The notes beneath the pieces are model-generated. The model had not been told where the DNA came from and searched no databases. It saw only the letters and a program-made list of their open reading frames with translations. Position numbers and translations under genes: made by a program. A stretch of DNA of 8,543 nucleotides from Candidatus Competibacteraceae bacterium (GTDB lineage: Bacteria > Pseudomonadota > Gammaproteobacteria > Competibacterales > Competibacteraceae), in the NCBI GenBank assembly GCA_020445045.1, contig JAGRHI010000060.1:8099-16641 (forward strand). The letters are read 5' to 3'. Positions 1 to 6,615 of this stretch are shown piece after piece; within the stretch, counting starts at the first letter, position 1; every line of letters begins with the position of its first letter.

Positions 1-2682
1 GATCCGATACAGGGGAGAAGCCGGCCAGCGCTCGACGTTCAGTTGCCGAAACCCCAGGAATACCGGCGCGTAGAAATCGAAGGTCGCTTCCGGCAGCCGG
101 GTCTTGCGATCCTCCAACTCCAGATTGGCGAACAGTACACTTTCCTGTTTGAGCCGACCGGTCTGCTCCAACACACCGATGAAGCGGGCGGTGGACTTCA
201 TGCCCAGATCGCGGCTGCGCAGATTGAACTTGTACAACTGTCCCTCCGATAGCGCGCACACCATGGCCCCGACCGCCGCCGTGGTCTTGGGATCGGTCAG
301 TCGACCGCCGACCGAGCGGAACGGATACCAGTCGCCGACCCGGTAGGCATGCAGGCTGACGATGCGGTCCGGTGGCGCCGGCAGCTTGGCCAGAATCGCC
401 GCCCGCACCGCCGGCAATCGGCAGGGCCGCCCGGAAATCAGCAGGTAGTCGCAATCGTACAGATGGACCACCTCGCACAGATCGCTGAGCACCTGGCCGA
501 GAATGCGGCGCACCGTGGTGTCCAACGCCAGCATGGTGGTGGCGATCGGCACCTCGGCCAATTGGAAGCCCTGACCACCGGCGGCGCGCACCGCTTCCTC
601 CAGAAACGCCACCACTTGGTCGTGCGGTCCGGCGCCCGGCGGGTAGACATCGGCCAGTTTCAGGGTCAGCGCTTCGTTGCTGGTGCTGAGATCGGTATTT
701 TCGTAGCGGTGTAGTAATTCCAGCGCCAACGGCAACGCCACCTGATTGGCGAACTGCCGGCGCAGGGTGCGGTCGCGTTCGGCCTGATCGCCACGATTGG
801 CCCCCAGCAGCCGCGCCAGCAGTTCCTCGGGATTGGCCACTCCACTCTGGCGGATCGCCTCCAGCAGCGCTGGCAGCACGTTGCGCTCGATCAGTCCGCA
901 CAATACGTCGTCGCCGGCGATGTTGAAGCCCTCGCGAAACTCCTGGGTGGGCTTGACCGCCGTGCCGCCTTCCAATTGGTAGGTGGTGATGATGAGGTCG
1001 GTGGTGCCACCGCCGATGTCGATACTGGCCAGCCGCAGACAGGGCGCCTCGCCGTAGTCCTCCCGTGCCCGGCCGAACACCTGGAAGAACAGCGCGGCGT
1101 CGCCCTGGAAATTGTGCTTGATCTCGTTGTAGAGGAACACGATCTGGGTGCCGGTCGCCTCGTCCCATTGCAGGAACGGTTCCGGTGCCTGTTCCTCCTC
1201 CAGTCCCAGTGCCCGCCAAGTCAGGCGGATCGCGGTGTTGACCCGGCGGGCGAACAGCTTGCGTTCGGCCAGCGGCATGGCGGTGGGCAGGGTCAGAATC
1301 GCCCGTCGCAGACGGCGCGGGGCATCGGAATAGGCCCGTTCGTAGCGGCGGCCGGGCGAGTTGATCTGCACGAAGGCTTGCAGCAGCACCTCGGCCACGA
1401 AAAAGCTCATCAGCGCGCCGCGCGAGAACAAGGCGGTCACGGCTGGCGGTTCGCCGGGCGTCAGTTCCTCGCCGTCCTCGCGCAGTTGGCCGACGAAGGG
1501 GCCGGTGGTGACCGGACCGCTATCGCCGCCGGCGCCGTCCGGTCCGGGGTTGAAGCGCCAGGCGTGATGGCGGGGGTCGGTGTCCCACAGATAGCGCTTG
1601 GGGCTGGACAGGCCGGTGTTGCCTTCGGTGCCGTGGCTGAAATAGGACAGCGCCCGCGCCTCGAAGCCGACCCGCGTCACCGTCGGCCACAGGAAGGCGC
1701 TGCGCCCGCTGCGCCGCGACAGTTTTTCGTCGCCGAACCCGCCGCGCACGAACTCGACCCGGCTGGGGAACGGTTCGTCGTAGACCCGCTCCGGCTGGCT
1801 CAGGTCGCGCAATTCCAGCCGGTAGCTGTCGTTCATGTCCACCGGATCGTCGCCGCTGCTTTCCATCAACATGCCGCAGGTGCGGGAATTGCCGATGTCC
1901 AGCACCAGATCCACGTCCACCGGCCGGTTGAGCCGGGCGGTCGGTTCGCTGTCCACGAAGGTGAAGCGCAACCGCGGCGGCCGCACCGCTCGTTGCAGCA
2001 AGGTCAGCACGGTGAGCCAGGCGGCTGGCGCGTCCGGGCTGGCGCGCAATTCGGCTTCGTCCACCCGGCGCGGGGCGCGGCGCCGCCGTTCGTGGGCGTA
2101 AAACCGCTGATGCAGCCATTCGCGCACCCACTCCTGTTCCAGAAACCAGCCGGTGTCGGCTTCGGCGTCGCTCAGGGCGAATTCCTCGCCGGACTGCATG
2201 TCCAGCGGGCTGGGGGCGAGATAGGGCCGGCCCTCGCGGGTCGGCAGCAATTGGGTATCGAACGCCAGGGTGACGCGATGGGTATGGCCGTCGGCGTCGG
2301 GGGTCGGCAGTTCCAGCAGCCGCGCCCGCGCCCAGTTGATCGGCCCCTTGTCGAACAGGTGGTGACCGTCCGGGTGAGGCTCGCGGATGCGCGGGAACGG
2401 CAGTGGCAGCCAGACGCCGTCGAACAGCGCGGCGGCCTTGGCGGCGTTGAAGGAAAAGACCTGTTCCGGCTGGGCGGTCCGGCCGTCCTGGGTGACGAAC
2501 TGGCCGCTGGCATCGTCGGCATACAGCGCGGTCAGCAGCGGGCGACCGTCCGCATCGGTTTCGGTCAGAAACGCCCGCGACACCCGGGTTTCGTTGAGGT
2601 TGAAGCCGAAATCCAGAAACTGGATGGCGGTGTTGGGGATTAGATTGATCAGCGGGCTGTAATGCTTGAGCTTCGCCAACAT
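1..2682 (-). CDS. srfB: SrfB family protein (actin/Hsp70-like ATPase fold), 3' end beyond the left edge
   Basis: An uninterrupted minus-strand frame gives 894 residues and runs off the left edge; family members are roughly 1000 residues, so about a tenth is missing. The N-terminus (MLAKLKHYSPLINLI, then IQFLDFG near residues 20-26) resembles SrfB proteins as I remember them, which supports the ATG at 2680-2682 over an in-frame ATG at 2728-2730 that lacks a Shine-Dalgarno. Two phosphate-binding loops of the actin/Hsp70 superfamily are visible: LVLDIGNSRT with D262, and ASIDIGGGTTDL with D555. A later YLLISGRP stretch near residues 746-753 fits the adenosine-binding region. There is no signal peptide or obvious membrane segment, so it is probably cytoplasmic. 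SrfB was named in Salmonella as an SsrB-regulated factor, usually in a srfABC cluster; its biochemical role is not established. No srfA lies upstream here; srfC could lie beyond the left edge. The 'virulence factor' label should not be taken as proof of pathogenicity. Confidence 0.9.
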   Translation of the reverse strand, partial: MLAKLKHYSPLINLIPNTAIQFLDFGFNLNETRVSRAFLTETDADGRPLLTALYADDASGQFVTQDGRTAQPEQVFSFNAAKAAALFDGVWLPLPFPRIREPHPDGHHLFDKGPINWARARLLELPTPDADGHTHRVTLAFDTQLLPTREGRPYLAPSPLDMQSGEEFALSDAEADTGWFLEQEWVREWLHQRFYAHERRRRAPRRVDEAELRASPDAPAAWLTVLTLLQRAVRPPRLRFTFVDSEPTARLNRPVDVDLVLDIGNSRTCGMLMESSGDDPVDMNDSYRLELRDLSQPERVYDEPFPSRVEFVRGGFGDEKLSRRSGRSAFLWPTVTRVGFEARALSYFSHGTEGNTGLSSPKRYLWDTDPRHHAWRFNPGPDGAGGDSGPVTTGPFVGQLREDGEELTPGEPPAVTALFSRGALMSFFVAEVLLQAFVQINSPGRRYERAYSDAPRRLRRAILTLPTAMPLAERKLFARRVNTAIRLTWRALGLEEEQAPEPFLQWDEATGTQIVFLYNEIKHNFQGDAALFFQVFGRAREDYGEAPCLRLASIDIGGGTTDLIITTYQLEGGTAVKPTQEFREGFNIAGDDVLCGLIERNVLPALLEAIRQSGVANPEELLARLLGANRGDQAERDRTLRRQFANQVALPLALELLHRYENTDLSTSNEALTLKLADVYPPGAGPHDQVVAFLEEAVRAAGGQGFQLAEVPIATTMLALDTTVRRILGQVLSDLCEVVHLYDCDYLLISGRPCRLPAVRAAILAKLPAPPDRIVSLHAYRVGDWYPFRSVGGRLTDPKTTAAVGAMVCALSEGQLYKFNLRSRDLGMKSTARFIGVLEQTGRLKQESVLFANLELEDRKTRLPEATFDFYAPVFLGFRQLNVERWPASPLYRI

Positions 2683-2722
2683 GGTTCCCACCTTCGCGCT
2701 GCGTTTTCCATCGGGATCGGTT

Positions 2723-2744
2723 GCCGCCATTTTAGCCGCATTTT
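2723..2744 (-). promoter_or_regulatory. Tandem repeat with -10-like box upstream of srfB
   Basis: On the minus strand AAAATGCGGC is followed by T and then AAAATGGCGGC, so two near-identical units start 11 bases apart, about one helical turn. The second unit includes TAAAAT (2734 down to 2729), a 5-of-6 match to the sigma-70 -10 consensus, about 47 bases before the srfB ATG. I see no good -35 hexamer at the usual distance, so an activated promoter or a chance match are both possible. Confidence 0.3.
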
Positions 2745-2749
2745 CGCTT

Positions 2750-2777
2750 CCTCCCCGGAAAAGGTGGGCGGGGGAGG
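2750..2777. repeat. Inverted repeat upstream of srfB
   Basis: CCTCCCC (2750-2756) and GGGGAGG (2771-2777) form a perfect 7-bp stem around a 14-base loop. No T-run follows on either strand, so it is not a standard intrinsic terminator. On the minus strand it lies just upstream of the -10-like box of srfB. It could be a protein-binding site or a chance pairing of a G-rich and a C-rich tract. Confidence 0.3.
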
Positions 2778-2971
2778 CCATCGGCACCGCTGGCCCAGGT
2801 TTCGGTGGAGGTCGGCGCCCGACCCGCTCCAGAATTTCCCCGCGCTGGTTTGGATCGGCTGGTCGACGATGTTCGCCACCGTGGGAATAGCCGTCGTGTC
2901 CAGCGTCTCGCGTGGCTTGCGCGGGTGCCGTGGCGGGAAGGATTCGGGAGGAGGTTCTTCGCTTGCAGGTT

Positions 2972-3751
2972 TCAGCCGCGCCGCTTGACGGCGCGCATCG
3001 CCAGTTCGATGCGGCTACGCGCGTGCAGTTTGTCCATGATTCGGCTCACGTAATTCTTGACCGTGCCCTCGGCCAAGTACACCGTGGCGGCGATCTGCTT
3101 GTTGCTGTTGCCTTGAGCGAGCAAATCGAGGATGCGTTCTTCCTTGTCGGTCAACGGCTCGTCGAACAAATTCGAGGCCGTCGGTTTCGGCGTGGGCGTG
3201 GGTGGCGGAGTCGCTGGTGGCGCGGAATCGGCACTCGTGACTTCCCTGGTGCTGGTGATGTTCATGGAATGGGCATCAGGTTGCGAAGCGCGGCGGGCAC
3301 AGGCTCGGAATTGCTCCAATACCTTGCTGGCGATGGCCGGCGACAGGCGCGATTCGCCACGCTGAACCGCTCGCAGCGTCTCCAACACGTCCGTCTCGGA
3401 CGCATCCTTCAGCAGATAAGCCTGCGCGCCCGCGCAAATGGCCTCGAACACCAACTCGTCGTAATCGTAAGTGGTCAGCACCACCACTCGGGTTCCGGGC
3501 AACTTCGCCGTAATCTCGCGGGTGGCCACAGTCCCGCTGACGCGGGGCATCTGTAAATCCATCACCACGACATCCGGCCGAGTGGCCAGGGCTTGTTCGA
3601 TGGCTTCGAGACCATCGGCCGCCTGACCCACGATTTCGATATCGGGTTCGGTGGCGAGCATCATCGCCAACCCGCGACGAATCAGTGGCTGATCGTCCAC
3701 GATCAGCAGCCGTAGAAGAGAAGGATTGGCGTTGTTCGTTGTCACGGTCAT
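2972..3751 (-). CDS. NarL/FixJ-family response regulator (receiver + LuxR-type HTH)
   Basis: This 259-residue protein has a receiver domain at about 12-130 and a LuxR-type helix-turn-helix at about 198-255. The receiver is complete: acidic pair D19-D20, phosphoacceptor D65 in VVVMDLQMP, T93 in VVLTTYDYD, and K115 in YLLKDAS. The HTH contains LTDKEERILDLLAQG and NKQIAATVYLAEGTVKNYVS, typical of NarL-type DNA binding. The start is the ATG at 3749-3751, with GGGG eight bases upstream and the receiver beginning about 11 residues in; an in-frame extension to 3916 is possible but its sequence does not look coding. The linker (about residues 150-198) is much longer than in NarL and contains PPATPPPTPTPKPT. 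Its likely partner is the divergent histidine kinase starting near 4099, whose HisKA_3 type matches this class. Phosphorylation should promote dimerisation and DNA binding; the targets are unknown, with srfB and the shared control region as candidates. Confidence 0.93.
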   Translation of the reverse strand: MTVTTNNANPSLLRLLIVDDQPLIRRGLAMMLATEPDIEIVGQAADGLEAIEQALATRPDVVVMDLQMPRVSGTVATREITAKLPGTRVVVLTTYDYDELVFEAICAGAQAYLLKDASETDVLETLRAVQRGESRLSPAIASKVLEQFRACARRASQPDAHSMNITSTREVTSADSAPPATPPPTPTPKPTASNLFDEPLTDKEERILDLLAQGNSNKQIAATVYLAEGTVKNYVSRIMDKLHARSRIELAMRAVKRRG

Positions 3752-3756
3752 TCGTC

Positions 3757-3945
3757 TTACCCCAGTGGCGATGAAATGGCGGATCGCCGAGACACGCCGG
3801 CGTCTTCCAAGCCAGCCCGCGATTCGCCGGCCAGGAGCGACGGCCAGTGGGCGGTGCAAAAGCGCGGCACGACCGTAACCGCCGGCGCTGCTTGCTCCGG
3901 CGGACTCGCGGCGCAAGCCACCGCCTGAATCAGTTCGTTTATCAT
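3757..3945 (-). CDS. Possible small protein just upstream of the response regulator
   Basis: A 62-codon frame starts at the ATG at 3943-3945 and stops with TAA at 3757-3759, five bases before the regulator ATG on the same strand. The stop lies between the GGGG and the start codon of the regulator, which would suit translational coupling. The product (starts MINELIQAVACAAS, ends RRSAISSPLG) has no domain, signal peptide or membrane segment that I recognise, and no clear Shine-Dalgarno precedes it. It may equally be an open frame by chance in the 5' leader of the regulator. Confidence 0.22.
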   Translation of the reverse strand: MINELIQAVACAASPPEQAAPAVTVVPRFCTAHWPSLLAGESRAGLEDAGVSRRSAISSPLG

Positions 3946-3963
3946 GGTCGAACGCTTGTCATG

Positions 3964-3982
3964 ACCCGAATCGTCGGGTTTT
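3964..3982 (+). terminator. Small terminator-like hairpin in the kinase leader
   Basis: ACCCGA (3964-3969), loop ATCG, then TCGGGT (3974-3979) form a 6-bp stem, with a T tract at 3979-3982. The stem is short and the T tract has only four T, so termination would be weak. It lies about 115-135 bases before the kinase start and could act as an attenuator if transcription begins upstream, or it may be a binding site. Confidence 0.2.
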
Positions 3983-4016
3983 CAGGGCAAAATCGGAACA
4001 GGGAAAATGATCGTGA

Positions 4017-4031
4017 TGGCGATTTTAGCCA
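4017..4031. promoter_or_regulatory. Possible operator TGGC-N7-GCCA before the sensor kinase
   Basis: A 4-bp inverted repeat, TGGC (4017-4020) and GCCA (4028-4031), encloses GATTTTA. It includes the nonamer ATTTTAGCC (4022-4030), which also occurs at 2729-2737 upstream of srfB. A two-fold symmetric site of this size would suit a dimeric NarL-type regulator, but the arms are short and the assignment is inferential. Confidence 0.25.
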
Positions 4032-4069
4032 ATGTCTCCTTAACCCTCACAGTAACGAAAGGCACATCC

Positions 4070-4123
4070 ATGGTCACGATTTCACCCGACCAGGATCGAT
4101 GGACGCCGAGGAGACGCTTGTGA
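4070..4123 (+). CDS. Possible 17-residue leader peptide overlapping the kinase start
   Basis: ATG at 4070-4072 opens a frame of 17 codons (MVTISPDQDRWTPRRRL) ending in TGA at 4121-4123. GAAAGG at 4057-4062 lies seven bases upstream, a plausible ribosome site. The TGA overlaps a GTG at 4120-4122, in the kinase frame, as GTGA, the classical arrangement for translational coupling. The peptide has no recognisable function; four Arg among the last five residues is the only marked feature. If the kinase starts at ATG 4099 instead, this frame loses its meaning. Confidence 0.25.
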   Translation: MVTISPDQDRWTPRRRL

Positions 4124-5937
4124 GCATCCTACAGCAGTTCGACCCGAGATTGCGGCTCGCCGCCGCCATCGGCTGGGCGGTATTCGCCATCATTCTATTG
4201 GCGGCGCTGGTGGGGGCGAATCTGGCCGCCCAAAAAGCCGAACACCGCGTCCGCGCCGATGCCGAACGTTTGCTGACCCAGTTCGCCACCCAAATCCGCC
4301 ACACACTCGACATGGGCCTGGAAACGCGGCGATCCATCCTCCAGGCGACCGCCGCCCAGATCGTCGCTTCTCGCGATTGGGGGGCCGGTGCGCTCCGCCG
4401 CCATATCGAAGCCGTGCAGGCGCAATTTCCCGAGTTCACCTGGCTCGGGGTGGCGGATGAGCACGGTCACGTGGTGGCCGCCACCGGTGACGGCCACCAC
4501 GGCGAAAATGTTGCCACGCGTCGCTGGTTTCAGGAGGGACGACGGCATTCGTTCGTTGGCGATGCCCGCCACATTCCCTTGGTTGAGGGTTCGCCATCTT
4601 CCGTTCCAACCAGTCAGACCCCGGGATTCGTGCTTGCCGTGCCGATTTCGCAACCTTCGGGGCACCTTGTCGGCGTCCTCGGCGCGCGCCTTTCCTGGGC
4701 TTGGGTCGAACGTCACCAGGATGGCTTGTTGCGCGGGCTGGAAACCGATCGATCGCTTGATCTGTTGCTGGCCGTCAAGGATAACCAGGTATTGATTGGC
4801 CCGCGCAACTGGCTCGGTCGCACGCTCGCGGCGAATGCCGATCTCAGCGAAAACGGGGCTTACATGGTCGGTCGGCACGTCGCGCATACCGAGAAGAAAG
4901 AGGGAGTGGATTGGACCGTGATCCTGCGCCAGGACGCCGACACCGCGCTGGCGCATGCCCGAACGACTCGCCAAGCGGTATTTCTGGTGGTGTTTTTGGC
5001 CGGCCTGGCTTCGGCGATCGCCGCCGTTTTCGTCACTCGCGCGCTGACCCTCCGGCTGACCGTGCTGGCCGATCAGGCGCAAGGGGTCCGCCAAGGTGTG
5101 CGAAAAAACCTGTCGGTTCCCGCCGGAGCCGACGAAATCGGCCGTATCGGGGCCACTCTCTCCGATCTGGTGGGATACCTCCAGCAAGAAAAGCAGACGC
5201 TGGCGACCCTGAACGCCGAGCTGGACGCCCGCGTGGCCGAGCGGACCGCGCGTATCGAACGAATGGCCAAGGAAGCACGCCATGCGGCGATCACGCGCGA
5301 ACGGCTGCGTTTGGCGCGCGAGCTCCACGATACGCTGGCGCATTCGCTGATGGCCTTGCTGACGCAGATTCGGCTGATTCGCAAGCTACGCGACCGCCTC
5401 GATCCCGCCGAATTGGACGCGGAACTGGCGCGAGCCGAGGAGGTGGCCGCCACCGGTTTGGCCGATGCGCGGGCCGCGATCACCCAAATGCGCCATAACG
5501 ATGTGTGCGATGCGGGTCTCGGCGCGGCCTTGCAGGAACTGCTGAGCCGTTTCCAGGAGCGCTCGGGCGTCGACGCCGTGCTGGACGCCGATACCCAAGC
5601 CGCCGGCATGGCCGACGAACGGGCGGAAACGGTATTCCGCATCGTCGAGGAAGCGCTGAACAACGTCGAACGGCACGCCAACGCCCAGACGGTGCGCGTT
5701 GCCTTACGGTGGACCGAATCCCAATCCGCCGAATCGTCGCGCTGGAGTCCCGACGATTCGGCCCGCGTGCGCGTCGAAGTCGCCGACGACGGTGTCGGCT
5801 TCGATCCGACGACACCCAGTCCGGGCCACTACGGCCTGCGCGGCATTCGCGAGCAAGCCGAGTTGATCCGGGCGCGTTTCGAACCGCGCAGCCAACCCGG
5901 AGCCGGCACGTGCCTCGTTCTGGAGTTCGAGGCATAA
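4099..5937 (+). CDS. Membrane sensor histidine kinase (dCache-like sensor, HAMP, HisKA_3, HATPase)
   Basis: This 612-residue kinase has TM1 at about 20-40, a periplasmic sensor at about 41-290, TM2 at about 291-314, a HAMP linker to about 365 (DEIGRIG near 345), a coiled coil at about 365-395, and a NarX/DesK-type catalytic core. The sensor has dCache-like features (FPEFTWLGVADEHGHVVAATG, then RWFQEG and VGDA), so it probably binds a small ligand outside the membrane; the ligand cannot be read from sequence. H410 in RELHDTLAHSL is the expected phosphorylation site. The N box is EEALNNVERHA (N521/N522), G1 is DDGVGFDP (563-570) and G2 is GHYGLRGIRE (576-585). A loop rich in Ser and Asp before G1 is longer than usual. 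The start is uncertain: ATG 4099 has AGGA only three bases upstream, whereas GTG 4120 has GAGGAG six bases upstream and may be the true start, seven residues shorter. The divergent response regulator is the likely partner. Confidence 0.93.
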   Translation: MDAEETLVSILQQFDPRLRLAAAIGWAVFAIILLAALVGANLAAQKAEHRVRADAERLLTQFATQIRHTLDMGLETRRSILQATAAQIVASRDWGAGALRRHIEAVQAQFPEFTWLGVADEHGHVVAATGDGHHGENVATRRWFQEGRRHSFVGDARHIPLVEGSPSSVPTSQTPGFVLAVPISQPSGHLVGVLGARLSWAWVERHQDGLLRGLETDRSLDLLLAVKDNQVLIGPRNWLGRTLAANADLSENGAYMVGRHVAHTEKKEGVDWTVILRQDADTALAHARTTRQAVFLVVFLAGLASAIAAVFVTRALTLRLTVLADQAQGVRQGVRKNLSVPAGADEIGRIGATLSDLVGYLQQEKQTLATLNAELDARVAERTARIERMAKEARHAAITRERLRLARELHDTLAHSLMALLTQIRLIRKLRDRLDPAELDAELARAEEVAATGLADARAAITQMRHNDVCDAGLGAALQELLSRFQERSGVDAVLDADTQAAGMADERAETVFRIVEEALNNVERHANAQTVRVALRWTESQSAESSRWSPDDSARVRVEVADDGVGFDPTTPSPGHYGLRGIREQAELIRARFEPRSQPGAGTCLVLEFEA

Positions 5938-6114
5938 GGCGCGGAGTTCTTTCGCTTGCTCGATAAAATCGTGACCAATGACCTGTCCCATGCATGACCG
6001 GCGGCACTGGGGAGGACGAGGAGGCTCTCCTACAGTATCGGCCGGTGGGTCGCGCGGATCGCGGAGTCAGCGCCGCGCGGCCCACCGTCAACCGAACCGC
6101 ATGGGAGAAACGAC
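5938..6114. other. Gap between kinase and secreted-protein gene
   Basis: These 177 bases hold no convincing gene. TAAAAT at 5964-5969 is a -10-like box inside the small palindrome CGATAAAATCG, but no good -35 precedes it. Three GTGACC/ATGACC units follow, at 5971, 5978 and 5994. A weak 5-bp stem (AGGAG-GCT-CTCCT, 6019-6031) and a strong hairpin (6043-6087) come next. No T-rich intrinsic terminator follows the kinase stop. Confidence 0.4.
6043..6087 (+). promoter_or_regulatory. Strong hairpin in the 5' leader of the secreted-protein gene
   Basis: CGGTGGGTCGCGCGG (6043-6057) pairs with CCGCGCGGCCCACCG (6073-6087) over 15 pairs, one of them a U-G wobble (6050 with 6080), around a 15-base loop. 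It ends 27 bases before the ATG at 6115 and 14 bases before the GGGAGA ribosome site. No T-run follows, so it is not a canonical intrinsic terminator for the kinase. It may shape translation or stability of the downstream mRNA, or act as a non-canonical terminator. Confidence 0.55.
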
Positions 6115-6561
6115 ATGAGATTGATGCGCGCTCCCCGCCGGGCGTTGCTCGGCGGCCTGTCCACCGTGGCCTTGCTGGCCATGACGAGTTTTCCGGTTCA
6201 GGCCCAGGACGAGTTGATCATCGTCGAACCGGCGCTGGCCACGATGTATCTCAACGGCGGCGTTGGTGAAGGCAGTGAGCAATACATGCGCAAGATTGCC
6301 AAGGACTGGTCGTTGCGCATGATTTTCTCCGAGCGCAAGGACAACGAGTTCGTGGCCGACGTCACGTTGCTGGTCACCGATACGCATGGCGTGCCCTACT
6401 TGCAACTCAACGACGCCGGCCCAATGACCTATGCCATGTTGCCGGCTGGCAAGTACCGGATCACGGCTCGGTTCAAGGGCCGATCCGAAACGCGGGAAGT
6501 CACGCTGGACGGCAAGACCGGTCGTGATGTGTATTTCCACTGGAAGGGCGACGCCAAATAA
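6115..6561 (+). CDS. Small secreted protein, carboxypeptidase-regulatory-like fold
   Basis: This 148-residue protein starts at an ATG with GGGAGA about seven bases upstream. Residues 1-30 form a classical Sec signal peptide: Arg-rich start, hydrophobic core ALLGGLSTVALLAM, and a probable cleavage after VQA at residue 30. There is no lipobox Cys, so the mature protein of about 118 residues should be periplasmic or secreted. The second half (VTLLVTDTHGVPYL, then LPAGKYRITARFKG) looks like the beta-sandwich of carboxypeptidase-regulatory-like or transthyretin-like domains, and the C-terminus VYFHWKGDAK recalls small uncharacterised proteobacterial exported proteins of this type. It contains no Cys in the mature part and no catalytic motif. 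Its function is unknown. It lies between the kinase and clcB, with strong hairpins on both sides, which suggests its own transcript. Confidence 0.85.
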   Translation: MRLMRAPRRALLGGLSTVALLAMTSFPVQAQDELIIVEPALATMYLNGGVGEGSEQYMRKIAKDWSLRMIFSERKDNEFVADVTLLVTDTHGVPYLQLNDAGPMTYAMLPAGKYRITARFKGRSETREVTLDGKTGRDVYFHWKGDAK

Positions 6562-6615
6562 ACGCCCGCCACGATGCAATCCCAGCGGATGGTGGTGACC
6601 CATTCGGTGGAGACG

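Larger units (their letters stand above)
2683..2971. other. Gap between response regulator and srfB
   Basis: These 289 bases separate two minus-strand genes. Short ORFs cross it on both strands, but their proteins are rich in Arg, Gly, Pro and Trp, resemble no family I know, and look like chance readings of GC-rich DNA. No Rho-independent terminator with a T-run follows the regulator stop. The gap contains an AT-containing tandem repeat (2723-2744) and a small hairpin (2750-2777), so it probably holds the srfB promoter and leader. A 289-base gap argues against tight co-translation of the regulator and srfB. Confidence 0.5.
3752..4098. promoter_or_regulatory. Divergent control region between response regulator and sensor kinase
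   Basis: These 347 bases separate the two divergent starts, so promoters for both genes should lie here. The half from about 3930 to 4065 is less GC-rich than its surroundings and is the best place to look. Visible elements are a small minus-strand ORF (3757-3945), a terminator-like hairpin (3964-3982), an inverted repeat TGGC-N7-GCCA (4017-4031) enclosing the ATTTTAGCC motif, and a 17-codon ORF running into the kinase start. I could not assign a convincing -35/-10 pair on either strand; TTGTCA at 3956-3961 has no good -10 partner. Confidence 0.5.

Noticed and set aside
976..2643. Plus-strand frame of 555 codons
   Set aside because: It lies wholly antisense to srfB, whose motifs are unmistakable. 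Its protein is rich in Gly, Ala, Arg, Gln and His with no domain, as expected of a mirror frame in high-GC coding DNA.
2662..2988. Plus-strand frame of 108 codons across the srfB/regulator gap
   Set aside because: It overlaps the srfB start and regulator end antisense, has no ribosome site, and its composition is not coding-like.
3794..3803. Perfect 10-base palindrome ACGCCGGCGT
   Set aside because: Short GC palindromes are common by chance at this base composition, and it does not extend further.
3847..4098. N-terminal extension of the kinase to an upstream ATG
   Set aside because: The extra residues are Arg/His/Asn-rich and resemble no domain, and they would put about 84 residues before TM1. 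Starts at 4099 or 4120 fit a kinase N-terminus better.
4195..5343. Minus-strand frame of 382 codons
   Set aside because: It is antisense to the sensor kinase, with low-complexity composition and no recognisable motif; the kinase explains the open frame.
5964..5969. TAAAAT as the promoter of the secreted-protein gene
   Set aside because: A 5-of-6 -10 match exists, but no -35-like hexamer lies 15-19 bases upstream, so I mention it only within the gap entry.
5994..6269. Plus-strand frame of 91 codons starting in the gap after the kinase
   Set aside because: More than half overlaps the secreted-protein gene in another frame, it crosses the 6043-6087 hairpin, and its Arg/Gly-rich sequence is not protein-like.
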